The notes under the pieces: generated by a model
Database searches by the model: none
What the model saw: the letters and a program-made list of their open reading frames with translations, nothing else
Told to the model about the DNA's origin: nothing
NCBI GenBank assembly: GCA_017625935.1
Contig: JAGALA010000030.1
Span: 23,373-87,372 of the forward strand
DNA from: Clostridia bacterium
Lineage (GTDB): Bacteria; Bacillota; Clostridia; Oscillospirales; CAG-272
Direction of reading: 5' to 3'
Length of the DNA stretch: 64,000 bases
Position numbers and translations under genes: made by a program
Shown: positions 23,219-31,826 of the stretch, in pieces
How positions within the stretch are numbered: position 1 is the first letter of the stretch
How the letters are laid out: each line of letters begins with the position of its first letter

Positions 23219-25354
23219 TTAGAAAACGTAGCTTCCTTTCTTAACCTCGCGGACGCATCCGTCAATTATAACTGTTGTGTCCACAGGTGTTGTAATTTCG
23301 TATCTGAACGTGTTACCCTCCAAATACCAAGCACTTGATACTGTGCCGTGTCTTGTTTCGATTTTTGCGCTTAAATAATTAAGCTTTTTCGTTGGATGTG
23401 GGGCGATAACGATTTTTTCAAAGCCTGGATACTCCTCGACGGTTTGAATACCGCATGCAACGCCGTAAACCCAGTCCGCAACCGAGCCGAAGGCGTAGTG
23501 GTTGAAGGAGTTCATATCCTTGGACCAAAATTCTCCCTTGTCGTTCATTCCGTCCCAGTGCTCCCAAATTGTTGTTGCACCCTGCTTAACGGAATAAAGC
23601 CACGATGGAAATTCCTCCTGTAAAAGCAAATCGTATGCAAGCTCGGTGTAGCCGTTTTGTGAGAGCGCGTGCAAAAGATACGGAGTGCCAACAAAGCCTG
23701 TTTTAAGACGCTTGCCGTTTTCTATTATCATATTTGCAAGCTTATGTGCAACCGCCTTCTTATCCGTTGCAAAGTCGAAATAAAGCGCAACCACACATTC
23801 GGTTTGCGTTTTGAACTCGGTGAATTTTTTTCTGCCCGCTTCCAAAATTTTTGCATGGAGCTTTTCATATTTGGTTACGTTTTTGCCAAGCACCTTACCC
23901 GCCTTAATAACGAGCGAAACTGAGTAGGCATAGAAAATCGTAGCAATTATATCGGGATCGCTCGAGCCCTTGTAGCTGCCTGCGGGGGCGTCAAGTCCGA
24001 GCCAATCTCCAAAGTGCCAACAGCCGTACCAAAGATATTTTTCCTTGGTGATTCTGCCAATCTCGTCTACGTAGTCGCACATAGACTTAAACTGTCTTGC
24101 CAAAATTTTTTTGTTTGCATAGGTTAAATAAATTTGCCAAGGGCAAATGGTTGAAGCGTCGCTCCAAACAGCCGTTGAGCTTCCGGGTCTTTCGTGCACC
24201 TGTGGGATACAGAATGGTATTAAGCCCTCGCGCTTTTGCTCTAAGCGAAGGTCCTCAAGCCATTTGTCAAAGAATTTTTCAACGTCATAGTTATAGGACG
24301 CGGTTCTGATAAATACCTGCGCATCTCCCGTCCAACCGAGTCTTTCATCTCTTTGAGGACAGTCAGTGGGGATATCAAGGAAGTTGCCCTTTTGTCCCCA
24401 AACAATATTTGAAAACAGCTTGTTAAGTAATGGACTTGAGGAGCTTAAATATCCCGTTCTTTTCAGCTCGGAATGAACCACGATTGCCTTTATGCTGCTT
24501 TTTGTAAGCTCGCAAGGAAACTCGTCCACGCGAATGTATCTAAAGCCCCAAAAGCAAAGCTTCGGCTTATATACCTGATGACCGTCGTCGCATACGTATT
24601 CGAATTTTGCTTTTGCCGAGCGGAAGTTTTCGTTATAAAAGTTGCCCTCCTTGTCAAGCACCTCGGCAAAGGATAGGGAAACCCTGTCGCCTCTTTTGGC
24701 ATTAAGGTCAATTTCAAAATATCCCGTCATATCCTGCCCAAAGTCGATAACCGTTTCGCCCTTCGGTGTTTTAAAGATGGATCTTGGGTAAATAATTTCC
24801 TGCTCCTTGACGGTTTCACCCTGTTGCTTAACCACCTTAAATTCGCCGTAGCTTTGCACCTTTACGGGCACGAATTTTTCCTCGTAGGTCGAGTCGTAGC
24901 TCTCTCCATCGTATATATCGGAGAAGGTGATTTTGCTAAGCGAGCATTCCCACTCCTCGTTGGAATAAATATATTCCTTTGTATTATCCGCGTAGACAAT
25001 CTCCATTTCGCAAATCAGCGCAGGGTATACGTTTGGCAAATCTTTTCTGTTTCTTATATTGATTCTGCCGTTGAACCAACCCGAGGAAAGCGTTATTCTG
25101 ATTTCGTTTTCGCTCTTTAACATATGGGAAATATCATAAGCTTGCATTTGGGCGCGCTTATAGTACGTCCAACCCGGAGCTAAAATAAAATCGCCAACGC
25201 GCGCACCGTTTATTTCGGCATAGTAGCAGCCGAGAGAGGTGATTTTTAACGTTGCTTTTTTAATCTGCTTGTCTGCGGCAAATTTCTTTTTAAATACGGG
25301 ACAGGTGTAGTCCTCCTTGGTGGGATAAGAAATCCATTTGGAATTATTAAGCAT
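23219..25354 (-). CDS. GH78 alpha-L-rhamnosidase
   Basis: This 711-aa enzyme removes terminal alpha-L-rhamnose from plant glycans or glycosides. The N-terminal beta domain has the Bac_rhamnosid_N pattern ATLKITSLGCYYAEINGARVGDFILAPGWTYY. The catalytic (alpha/alpha)6 barrel contains DIPTDCPQRDERLGWTGDAQ, where DER carries the general-acid Glu region of GH78. Further on are YGCWHFGDWLGLDAP and TTIWEHWDGM, also typical. The C-terminal beta domain ends near residue 711. No signal peptide is visible, so it acts inside the cell. The ATG has a perfect AGGAGG. The 5' leader carries a TGTGCGC/GCGCACA hairpin ending just before the ribosome site. Confidence 0.94.
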   Translation of the reverse strand: MLNNSKWISYPTKEDYTCPVFKKKFAADKQIKKATLKITSLGCYYAEINGARVGDFILAPGWTYYKRAQMQAYDISHMLKSENEIRITLSSGWFNGRINIRNRKDLPNVYPALICEMEIVYADNTKEYIYSNEEWECSLSKITFSDIYDGESYDSTYEEKFVPVKVQSYGEFKVVKQQGETVKEQEIIYPRSIFKTPKGETVIDFGQDMTGYFEIDLNAKRGDRVSLSFAEVLDKEGNFYNENFRSAKAKFEYVCDDGHQVYKPKLCFWGFRYIRVDEFPCELTKSSIKAIVVHSELKRTGYLSSSSPLLNKLFSNIVWGQKGNFLDIPTDCPQRDERLGWTGDAQVFIRTASYNYDVEKFFDKWLEDLRLEQKREGLIPFCIPQVHERPGSSTAVWSDASTICPWQIYLTYANKKILARQFKSMCDYVDEIGRITKEKYLWYGCWHFGDWLGLDAPAGSYKGSSDPDIIATIFYAYSVSLVIKAGKVLGKNVTKYEKLHAKILEAGRKKFTEFKTQTECVVALYFDFATDKKAVAHKLANMIIENGKRLKTGFVGTPYLLHALSQNGYTELAYDLLLQEEFPSWLYSVKQGATTIWEHWDGMNDKGEFWSKDMNSFNHYAFGSVADWVYGVACGIQTVEEYPGFEKIVIAPHPTKKLNYLSAKIETRHGTVSSAWYLEGNTFRYEITTPVDTTVIIDGCVREVKKGSYVF

Positions 25355-25401
25355 ACTATCCTCCTTGTGCGCAAGCATCCTTTGGCGCACATACTACTCC
25401 A

Positions 25402-25430
25402 ATTATACCAATAAAATAATATAAAATCAA
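25402..25430 (-). promoter_or_regulatory. Promoter of the GH78 gene
   Basis: Minus-strand TTGATT (25430-25425), 17-bp spacer, TATAAT (25407-25402). The leader contains TGTGCGC...GCGCACA arms (~25389-25366) next to the AGGAGG. Confidence 0.85.
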
Positions 25431-25493
25431 TAAAATTACTTATAAATAGGAAGGAAATTGCGCAAAAAATGAAGAAAATCTATTAAAAGGGTA

Positions 25494-25522
25494 TTGACAA
25501 GAGAAAAAATATGGTTTAAAAT
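25494..25522 (+). promoter_or_regulatory. Promoter of the metal-efflux operon
   Basis: TTGACA (25494-25499), 17-bp spacer, TAAAAT (25517-25522). The transcription start falls inside the operator at 25527-25546. Confidence 0.88.
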
Positions 25523-25526
25523 AAAC

Positions 25527-25546
25527 ATATGAACAATTGCTCATAT
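25527..25546 (+). promoter_or_regulatory. ArsR/SmtB-type operator
   Basis: The imperfect palindrome ATATGAACAATTGCTCATAT (18 of 20 positions symmetric) covers the expected start of transcription. It closely resembles known SmtB/CadC/CzrA operators, which contain TGAACA...TGTTCA-like arms. The adjacent ArsR protein is the likely ligand. Confidence 0.85.
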
Positions 25547-25612
25547 AAGCAAACGTGCGAATATACATAATTTGAACGTGCAAAATCAAAAATGAGCATA
25601 AAAGGAGAAAAA

Positions 25613-25933
25613 ATGGACAATTCAATTTCAAAAATCCAAGGCGCTATCACCCGTAATAGCGAGCTTTTTGAGGAGCTTGCGAGTCTTTACAAGATTTTCG
25701 GTGATGCATCTCGCGTTAAAATTCTTTGCGCGCTCACACAAAGTGAAATGTGCGTTAGCGAAATCTCCGCATTTTTGTCAATTTCTCAATCTGCGGTTTC
25801 GCATCAGCTTCGCATCCTCAAAACAAGCAATCTTGTTAAGACGCGCCGCGATGGCAAGAATATTATTTATTCATTAACCGATGAGCATATAAAAACAATT
25901 ATTGACTGTGGTATGGAGCACATTGCAGGATAA
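25613..25933 (+). CDS. ArsR/SmtB family metal-responsive repressor
   Basis: This 106-aa winged-helix repressor has the ArsR core FGDASRVKILCALTQSEMCVSEISAFLSISQSAVSHQLRILK and a wing TRRDGKNIIYSLTD. ATG 25613 has AAGGAG. The alpha3 helix has only one Cys (EMCVSE, not the CadC ELCVCD), so a CadC-type thiolate site seems incomplete. The C-terminal helix has the DEH...H spacing of the CzrA/SmtB alpha5 zinc site (first Asp and His plus a later His), but the last ligand is a Gly at the end of the protein. Zn(II) is the best guess for the inducer. It overlies its own operator and is 1-2 bases from the ATPase gene. Confidence 0.92.
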   Translation: MDNSISKIQGAITRNSELFEELASLYKIFGDASRVKILCALTQSEMCVSEISAFLSISQSAVSHQLRILKTSNLVKTRRDGKNIIYSLTDEHIKTIIDCGMEHIAG

Positions 25934-25934
25934 A

Positions 25935-27794
25935 ATGAAAAAGCTTTTAAAAAACAGTAAGGCGAAAATGATACGGCTGCTTTTCTCGGCGTGCCTTATC
26001 ATATTAGGCGTTTCCATCGGGATTTTTAACGAGCAGGCGTCTATATTTATTTTTCTCTCCGCCTACGTCTTAAACGGCTATACCGTTATCGGCAAAGCCG
26101 TGCGTGATCTCTTTAAGAAAAAAGAGGTTGGAGAAAATATGCTGATAACGGTTGTATCTTTCGGTGCCTTGGCCGTTGGCTCGTATTTTGAAGCCGCGTT
26201 TATTATGGCGCTGTATTTGGTTGGTGAGCTTATTGAGGAATTTTCAAGTGAGCTTACCAAAAAATCGGTAAAAACGCTTGCTTCTTTAATTCCAAGCTTG
26301 GTTCGCATAAAGGGCAAGGATGAGCTCGTGCGCGCAAGCGAGGTTTGCGAGGGCGATATAATTGAGGTTTACGCAGGTGAGAGAATTCCGCTTGACGGAA
26401 GAGTTGTTGACGGTATCTCAGATGTTGACACCTCGGTTGTTACCGGCGAAAGCATACCTGTGCCCGCACGTGTCGGTACTGACGTTTACGCAAGCCACCT
26501 TTGCTTAAACGGCACCTTGACGATAAAGGTTACCAAGCGCGCAAGTGACAGCATGGCACAAAGAATAGTTGACATTTCCTTAAAGGCAAAAACGAGAAAA
26601 ACAAAAAGCGAGGCATTCCTTAAAAAATTCTCGCGTATTTACACTCCGTCAGTTATCATTGCCACACTTCTTATCTTCTTAGTGCCGTCATTTTTCGGTG
26701 CTGATTTTGCAGATATGGCATATAAGGCGTTCTCAATTCTTGCAATTTCTTGCCCCTGTGCAGTCGTTATTTCTGTTCCCGTTGCGTACGCATCGGCTAT
26801 CGGATATGCATCAAGAAAGGGAATTCTTATCAAGGGCTCGCGTGTCATTGACTCTCTTTCAACGCTTAACACAATGGCATTTGACAAAACAGGCACGCTC
26901 ACACAAACCGAGCCGCGTGTAACAAAGCTCGAGGCGTACGGTAAATACACAAAGATGGAATTGCTTGCCTTTGCGGCAATGGCTGAGAAAAAATCGAAGC
27001 ATCCTATCGCACGCGCTATATTAAAGGAAGCAAAGCGCTTCAAGATAGACGTTCCGTCGGGCAAATGCTACCGCGAGGAGATTGGTTGTGGAATAGAGTG
27101 CGATACGCAAAACGGAAAAATCAAAACAGGAAGCTATCGCTATGCCGCCGAGGGCACGCCCCGTCAGTCAAAGGCAACCGTTTATGTTTCGGTAAACGGT
27201 GAGTGCATTGGCTACATCGGCGTTGGCGACAACATCAAAGCGAACGGAAAAATCACCTTTGATAAGCTTCGTGAAAACGGAATTAAGAAAATTTACATCC
27301 TAAGCGGTGATAAAAAGGAAAAGGTTGATATCGTTGCATCCTCACTCTATGCGGACGGAGCATATTCTCAGCTTTTGCCCAATCAAAAAATCGATGCTCT
27401 TGTCGATATAATTGAGGGTACAAGTGGCACGAAAATCGGCTACTGCGGCGACGGCATTAACGACCTTCCCGCAATTATTCGCGCCGACGTTGGCTTTTCT
27501 ATCAATGGAGTTAGCACCGATGCGGCGATTGAGCATAGCGACGTTATAATTGCAGATGACGACCTTGAGAAGATTCCAAAGGCGGTGAAAATCGCCAAAA
27601 ATGCAAAGGCGAGAATAACGGCTAACGTGATTTTTGCCCTCGTAGCAAAGCTTACCCTTGGCGCACTTAGCATTTTCTTGCCCGCGTTCCCTATGACCCT
27701 TGCGGTTATTGGCGACGTCGGAGTTATGCTTGTGACATTGATCAGTGCAATAAACGCAGGCAAAATCAAAAAACAGCAAATGCTTACCTTCTAA
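25935..27794 (+). CDS. P1B-type heavy-metal-transporting ATPase (Zn/Cd/Pb type)
   Basis: This 619-aa pump exports divalent metal using ATP. Present are the TGES actuator motif (VVTGESIPV), membrane CPC (C273-C275), phosphorylation DKTGT (D317), the KHPIARAI HP motif and GDGINDLPAI. After the ATP domain, the last membrane pair contains a Lys (AKLTLG) and D-V-G (VIGDVG), which with CPC define the P1B-2 group (Zn, Cd, Pb). There is no N-terminal heavy-metal-associated domain, only a short basic tail. It begins 1 base after arsR, so the two form one metal-inducible operon. Confidence 0.94.
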   Translation: MKKLLKNSKAKMIRLLFSACLIILGVSIGIFNEQASIFIFLSAYVLNGYTVIGKAVRDLFKKKEVGENMLITVVSFGALAVGSYFEAAFIMALYLVGELIEEFSSELTKKSVKTLASLIPSLVRIKGKDELVRASEVCEGDIIEVYAGERIPLDGRVVDGISDVDTSVVTGESIPVPARVGTDVYASHLCLNGTLTIKVTKRASDSMAQRIVDISLKAKTRKTKSEAFLKKFSRIYTPSVIIATLLIFLVPSFFGADFADMAYKAFSILAISCPCAVVISVPVAYASAIGYASRKGILIKGSRVIDSLSTLNTMAFDKTGTLTQTEPRVTKLEAYGKYTKMELLAFAAMAEKKSKHPIARAILKEAKRFKIDVPSGKCYREEIGCGIECDTQNGKIKTGSYRYAAEGTPRQSKATVYVSVNGECIGYIGVGDNIKANGKITFDKLRENGIKKIYILSGDKKEKVDIVASSLYADGAYSQLLPNQKIDALVDIIEGTSGTKIGYCGDGINDLPAIIRADVGFSINGVSTDAAIEHSDVIIADDDLEKIPKAVKIAKNAKARITANVIFALVAKLTLGALSIFLPAFPMTLAVIGDVGVMLVTLISAINAGKIKKQQMLTF

Positions 27795-27817
27795 AAAATA
27801 AGAATGGAAAAGATTTT

Positions 27818-29107
27818 ATGAAAATTAAAATGCGTGAGTTATCCTATGAAGAGGTATTAAAGCTGCCTCGCCTAAAGCATAAGAAGCCACTGAAACCAAG
27901 CCGTCTCCTTGCGGCAATTGTACGCGTAGTATCGGGACAAACGCTGAAAAAGATAGGCTTTTCATACACCACCGAGCGTATGGAGCTTGTTGGCAAAAAA
28001 GAGCCGTGCCTCATTTTGATGAACCATTCAAGCTTTACGGATATGAAGCTTGCCTATGGTATCTTTTACCCAAGGAGAATGGGCATTGTTACGTCCGTTG
28101 ACGCAATGACAGGCATCCTTGGCAAGCTTATGCGCCTCCTTGGCTGTACGCCAACGCATAAGTACGTTTCGGATATTTCACTAATACACGATATAAAATA
28201 TATGCTGAAGGAGAATAAGACAAGCGTGCTTATGTATCCCGAGGCGGGCTATTCCTTTGACGGACGCACAACAACTCTGCCGCGCGGTCTTGGCATTCTT
28301 ATGAAGCGGCTTGATGTGCCCGTGGTAACGGTTATTACAGAGGGCGCGTTCCATCGCGACCCGCTTTACAATATGCTTCAGATCCGCGACGTTAAGGTTA
28401 GCGCACACGTAAAATGTATTGCCACACCCGAGGAAATTAAGCAAAAATCCGTTGAGGAGCTTGACGCATTGCTTGATGAAGCATTTTCCTTTGATAACTT
28501 TGCTTGGCAAAGAGATAACAAAATTTCAATTGACGTTCCCTTCCGCGCAGACGGACTACATAGGATTTTATATAAATGCCCAAAATGCGGTGCGGAGAAT
28601 CAAATGGAGGGCAAGGGAACTACGCTCACCTGTCACGCATGCCAAAAGGTATGGGAAATGGATGAGTACGGTCAGCTCGGCGCAAAAACGGGCGAAACTG
28701 AATATCCCCACATTCCCGATTGGTATTCCTGGCAAAGGGAGTGCGTAAAAAAAGAGCTTGAAAACGGTACGTATTTACTCGATACCGACGTTGATATCGC
28801 CGTGCAGGTTAACCTAAAGGGCGTTTGCAATATCGGCAAGGGACACCTAAGACACGATGAAAACGGCTTTCACCTAACAGGCGGAGACGGCAAGCTTGAC
28901 TACAAGCAATCGCCCCTGTTTTCCCACACCGTGTACTCGGATTATTATTGGTACGAGATAGGTGACGTTATAGGTATAGGAGATAACGAGTTTTCGTATT
29001 TCTGCTTCCCCGAAAAAAACGTCTCCGTTACCAAGGTGCGCTTAGCGTGCGAGGAGCTTTACAAAATGAAAAAGCATTCAAGGCATATACTTCACGAAAA
29101 TAAATGA
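27818..29107 (+). CDS. PlsC-type acyltransferase with C-terminal zinc ribbon (paralogue 1)
   Basis: This 429-aa protein carries an acyl-glycerophosphate acyltransferase domain: HX4D motif NHSSFTD (~residues 69-75), then YPEAGYSFDGRTTTLPRG as block III. At ~residues 250-275 there is a zinc ribbon CPKCG...CHAC. The last ~130 residues begin WYSWQRE and form a mixed beta domain that may be PH-like. The gene at 56618-57844 has the same order of parts, so the two are paralogues or share an architecture. The acyl acceptor is unknown and could be a lipid or glycolipid. The ribosome site is weak (GGAAAAG). It follows the ATPase gene by 23 bases. Confidence 0.83.
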   Translation: MKIKMRELSYEEVLKLPRLKHKKPLKPSRLLAAIVRVVSGQTLKKIGFSYTTERMELVGKKEPCLILMNHSSFTDMKLAYGIFYPRRMGIVTSVDAMTGILGKLMRLLGCTPTHKYVSDISLIHDIKYMLKENKTSVLMYPEAGYSFDGRTTTLPRGLGILMKRLDVPVVTVITEGAFHRDPLYNMLQIRDVKVSAHVKCIATPEEIKQKSVEELDALLDEAFSFDNFAWQRDNKISIDVPFRADGLHRILYKCPKCGAENQMEGKGTTLTCHACQKVWEMDEYGQLGAKTGETEYPHIPDWYSWQRECVKKELENGTYLLDTDVDIAVQVNLKGVCNIGKGHLRHDENGFHLTGGDGKLDYKQSPLFSHTVYSDYYWYEIGDVIGIGDNEFSYFCFPEKNVSVTKVRLACEELYKMKKHSRHILHENK

Positions 29108-29119
29108 GAGGCAAAGGAT

Positions 29120-30769
29120 ATGAAAAAGAAAATTTTAATTACTGTTATTACAGCTGTAATGCTCTTTGCTTTACTTTCCGTTGCTGCGTTTGCAAAGACG
29201 GTGGTAAGCGAGGACAACATTGACGAAGACGGCGATATTGTAGCAAGCGTGGAATATAGCTTTACAGGCGCAAAGAACTACTATTCGGTTGATATTACCT
29301 ACACCGCAACAAGCGGTGAAACGAAAAGCGGCAAATTCTACTATCTTACAAGTGAGGGCTTGTATAATAACAAATTGCAGCTTGAGGGCGTATACGTGCC
29401 GAAGGACTTTGACCTTGCCCAAACCGTATACATTTTTGACAAGGCAGACCTAAACGGCGACGGCGTGTTTAGCGAAACGGAAAAAATCAAGGGCTCAAAC
29501 GGCGGCGGTGATTCAAAAAATCCGACAATGCATTGGCGTACGTATGAAGCGTTTGACAAGACAGCGGGCGCCTTTGTCGGTGAAGTGACAGACGTAAGAA
29601 CGCTTATTCAGTCGCTTTCATATTCAAAATATATGCAGTACTTCGGACATTGGTTTTTGTGCCGCTGTGGCAGCTTGAAAACCGTTACGTATAACGGAAG
29701 GGAAGATGTAGAGGGTACGTTTATCGTTTCGCCAACAGTAAATGAATTGATGTCAAACACCTTTGGCGGTGACGGCTCAAACGTAAATATTTCAAGCCTC
29801 ACTCCCGATTATACAAGAGTTATTTTTGAAGAGCGAGAGGGCTCGGTTTATTTCGGTCAGTACGCGCTTTGCCGCGGAGTTATTGAGGAAATTGTATTTT
29901 TAGGCGGCAACTATTCCTTCAAGGGTCAAGAAAGCATTGCATTTCAGTTCCTTGACGGCACAAGCACACCTTCGCTTAAAACAATAGTGCTTGATGAAGG
30001 CACAACCTTTAGCTCAGGCACGATTAAATGGAACGTAGGCTCGTATGATATCGTATATTTGGGCAGCGAGGGTAGCTACTCCTACGATAATTACAGCTCC
30101 TGCTTGACAAACGCAACGGGAAGCGTAATATATGAGGAAGATTGCTACGTATGGGGACATATCTCAGCCGAAAATGATTACAACTGCGAAACTGCGCTCG
30201 GATGTATATATGCGGGCGACGGCTGCGATTTCTTATTTGAAGAAGCGCGCACTCACCAAATGGCAGAGGAATACACATATGCAAACGGCTATTTAGCTTT
30301 TGGTGAATACAAATACGCTTGCACAAACGAAGGATGCAGCTGCGGCGAGACTGAAAAAATTCCTGCGCTTGCCACCTCAAAGGGCTACTCCGCAGAAGAG
30401 GGCACAAAGAACGGCGCTATTGTGTTCGGTATAGTCTTCAACCGTGATGCAATCTCGGCATATGAGAGCTATCTCGGTACGAAAATCGATTTTGGAGTTC
30501 TTGCTTCAAACGAAAAGGATAATCCGCTAAACGGTGACGCAAGCGCCAAAACGGGAACGATAAAATCCTCTTTTGCGAACACAGAGTACTCGATTTTCCA
30601 AATAAAGCTCACAAATATTCCGTCGGAAAAATATGACAGCTTGCTCCACCTCGGCGCATATCTTGTTGTAGGTGAGGAAATAAGCTACGTAAACAATAAG
30701 GAAATTTCCAAGGATTCCGCCTTGATTTCCTGCAATATAGTTATCTCACTCGTCGGTGATGAAGAGTAA
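29120..30769 (+). CDS. Secreted protein of unknown function
   Basis: This 549-aa protein has a clear signal peptide (MKKKILITVITAVMLFALLS, cleavage probably after AAFA near residue 25). The body is rich in Tyr, Gly, Ser and acidic residues, with beta-strand patterns and partial resemblance to BspA-like folds (CGSLKTVTYNG, IEEIVFLGGNYSF). A cysteine cluster around residues ~335-415 (CYVWG, CETALGCIYAGDGC, CTNEGCSCGETEKIP) suggests disulfides or metal binding. The C-terminal ~100 residues look like a separate beta domain. No catalytic motif was recognised. It starts 12 bases after the acyltransferase gene and ends at a strong terminator. Confidence 0.78.
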   Translation: MKKKILITVITAVMLFALLSVAAFAKTVVSEDNIDEDGDIVASVEYSFTGAKNYYSVDITYTATSGETKSGKFYYLTSEGLYNNKLQLEGVYVPKDFDLAQTVYIFDKADLNGDGVFSETEKIKGSNGGGDSKNPTMHWRTYEAFDKTAGAFVGEVTDVRTLIQSLSYSKYMQYFGHWFLCRCGSLKTVTYNGREDVEGTFIVSPTVNELMSNTFGGDGSNVNISSLTPDYTRVIFEEREGSVYFGQYALCRGVIEEIVFLGGNYSFKGQESIAFQFLDGTSTPSLKTIVLDEGTTFSSGTIKWNVGSYDIVYLGSEGSYSYDNYSSCLTNATGSVIYEEDCYVWGHISAENDYNCETALGCIYAGDGCDFLFEEARTHQMAEEYTYANGYLAFGEYKYACTNEGCSCGETEKIPALATSKGYSAEEGTKNGAIVFGIVFNRDAISAYESYLGTKIDFGVLASNEKDNPLNGDASAKTGTIKSSFANTEYSIFQIKLTNIPSEKYDSLLHLGAYLVVGEEISYVNNKEISKDSALISCNIVISLVGDEE

Positions 30770-30774
30770 AAAAC

Positions 30775-30806
30775 AAAAGGCTGACACGAAAATGTGTCAG
30801 CCTTTT
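30775..30806. terminator. Bidirectional terminator
   Basis: AAGGCTGACAC/GTGTCAGCCTT, an 11-bp stem with GAAAAT loop, has A and T runs on either side. It serves the secreted-protein gene and the leftward epimerase gene. Confidence 0.92.
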
Positions 30807-30808
30807 TG

Positions 30809-31684
30809 CTATTTAATTTCAATTGAAAATCCTGTTTTATGTACGCAGCCCGTATCGAGATGAATCATTTCGCGCTTGGTAAGCAGATTGTCAACCTCGC
30901 CGTCCTTTGATGGAATTGAACTCCACGGCTCAATGCAAACGTAGGGGGCGGGCTTTTTCGTTGCGTGCCAAAGCCCAACGTATTTCATTTTATTAAAGCG
31001 TACCGTCACCGCGCGCTTTCCAAGAGGGGAGTGGAGCGTTATCTTCTTTGGTACGTTATATAAGAAAATAGCATCGTTGTCAAAAAGCTCGTGCGCAAGC
31101 TTTATCGTTTTTGTGCCACCCTGTGTGTATAATTTGTCCTCAAGGGTGCAAAAACAGGTTGGGGAAAGCTCAAGCTTGAATGCATCACACACCTTGTCAA
31201 ACTCCACCACGTAATCTTCAAAATTAAGTCCTTCGTCAAGCGGCACGTTGAAGGCGGGGTGACCGCCAAGAGCAAAAATAAGTGTCTTTTCATCTGTGTT
31301 GGTTACCTTGTAGTCAACGAAAAGCTCACCGCCCTTAAGCGAGAAGGTGATGTCAAATTTAAAATCAAACGGATATGATTTTTTGGTTTCCTCGTTTTCA
31401 ACAAGCGTAAGAGTTATAGCATTTTCAGCCTCAGAGGAAAGAGAAAACTCGCTATGCCTTGCAAAGCCGTGAGAGCCCATTTCGTATTCCTTGCCGAGGT
31501 ATGTATATTTGCCGCCGAAGAATCTGCCGCAAATCGGGAACATAATAGGCGCGCGGCCCGACCAAAATTCAGGATTGCCTTGATATAAATATTCACATCC
31601 GTCATTTGTTTTTATGCTTTGAAGCTCAGCGCCGAGGGAGCTGACTTCGACCGTCAAAAGCTCGTTTTTAATAGTGTAAATCAT
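30809..31684 (-). CDS. Aldose 1-epimerase family protein (LacX-like)
   Basis: This 291-aa mutarotase-fold protein has AELQSIKTNDGCEYLYQGNPEFWSGRAPIMFPICG at the N-terminus, the catalytic His region in GSHGFARHSEF, GGHPAFNVPL, and CIEPWSSIPSK with the catalytic-type Glu. This matches the LacX/YeaD branch, which interconverts alpha and beta anomers of sugars or sugar phosphates. ATG 31684 has AAAGGAGTG; the long upstream open frame is not used because it crosses the promoter and the divergent gene. It probably supports the nearby glycoside enzymes. Confidence 0.9.
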   Translation of the reverse strand: MIYTIKNELLTVEVSSLGAELQSIKTNDGCEYLYQGNPEFWSGRAPIMFPICGRFFGGKYTYLGKEYEMGSHGFARHSEFSLSSEAENAITLTLVENEETKKSYPFDFKFDITFSLKGGELFVDYKVTNTDEKTLIFALGGHPAFNVPLDEGLNFEDYVVEFDKVCDAFKLELSPTCFCTLEDKLYTQGGTKTIKLAHELFDNDAIFLYNVPKKITLHSPLGKRAVTVRFNKMKYVGLWHATKKPAPYVCIEPWSSIPSKDGEVDNLLTKREMIHLDTGCVHKTGFSIEIK

Positions 31685-31715
31685 AAAAATCACTCCTTTT
31701 TTGGTATATATAAAT

Positions 31716-31744
31716 ATTATATCACAATAATTGGCAAAATTCAA
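31716..31744 (-). promoter_or_regulatory. Promoter of the epimerase gene
   Basis: Minus-strand TTGAAT (31744-31739), 17-bp spacer, TATAAT (31721-31716). Confidence 0.85.
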
Positions 31745-31755
31745 CCTCTCATGCC

Positions 31756-31784
31756 TTGAAAAAAAGGGGCGCGTGTGGTACAAT
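31756..31784 (+). promoter_or_regulatory. Promoter of the radical SAM-nnr operon
   Basis: TTGAAA (31756-31761), 17-bp spacer, TACAAT (31779-31784). It lies back-to-back with the epimerase promoter, only 11 bp between the two -35 boxes. Confidence 0.82.
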
Positions 31785-31826
31785 TGTGAAAAAGAGCATA
31801 CCGAAAACGGATGCATGGAGGGCAAA

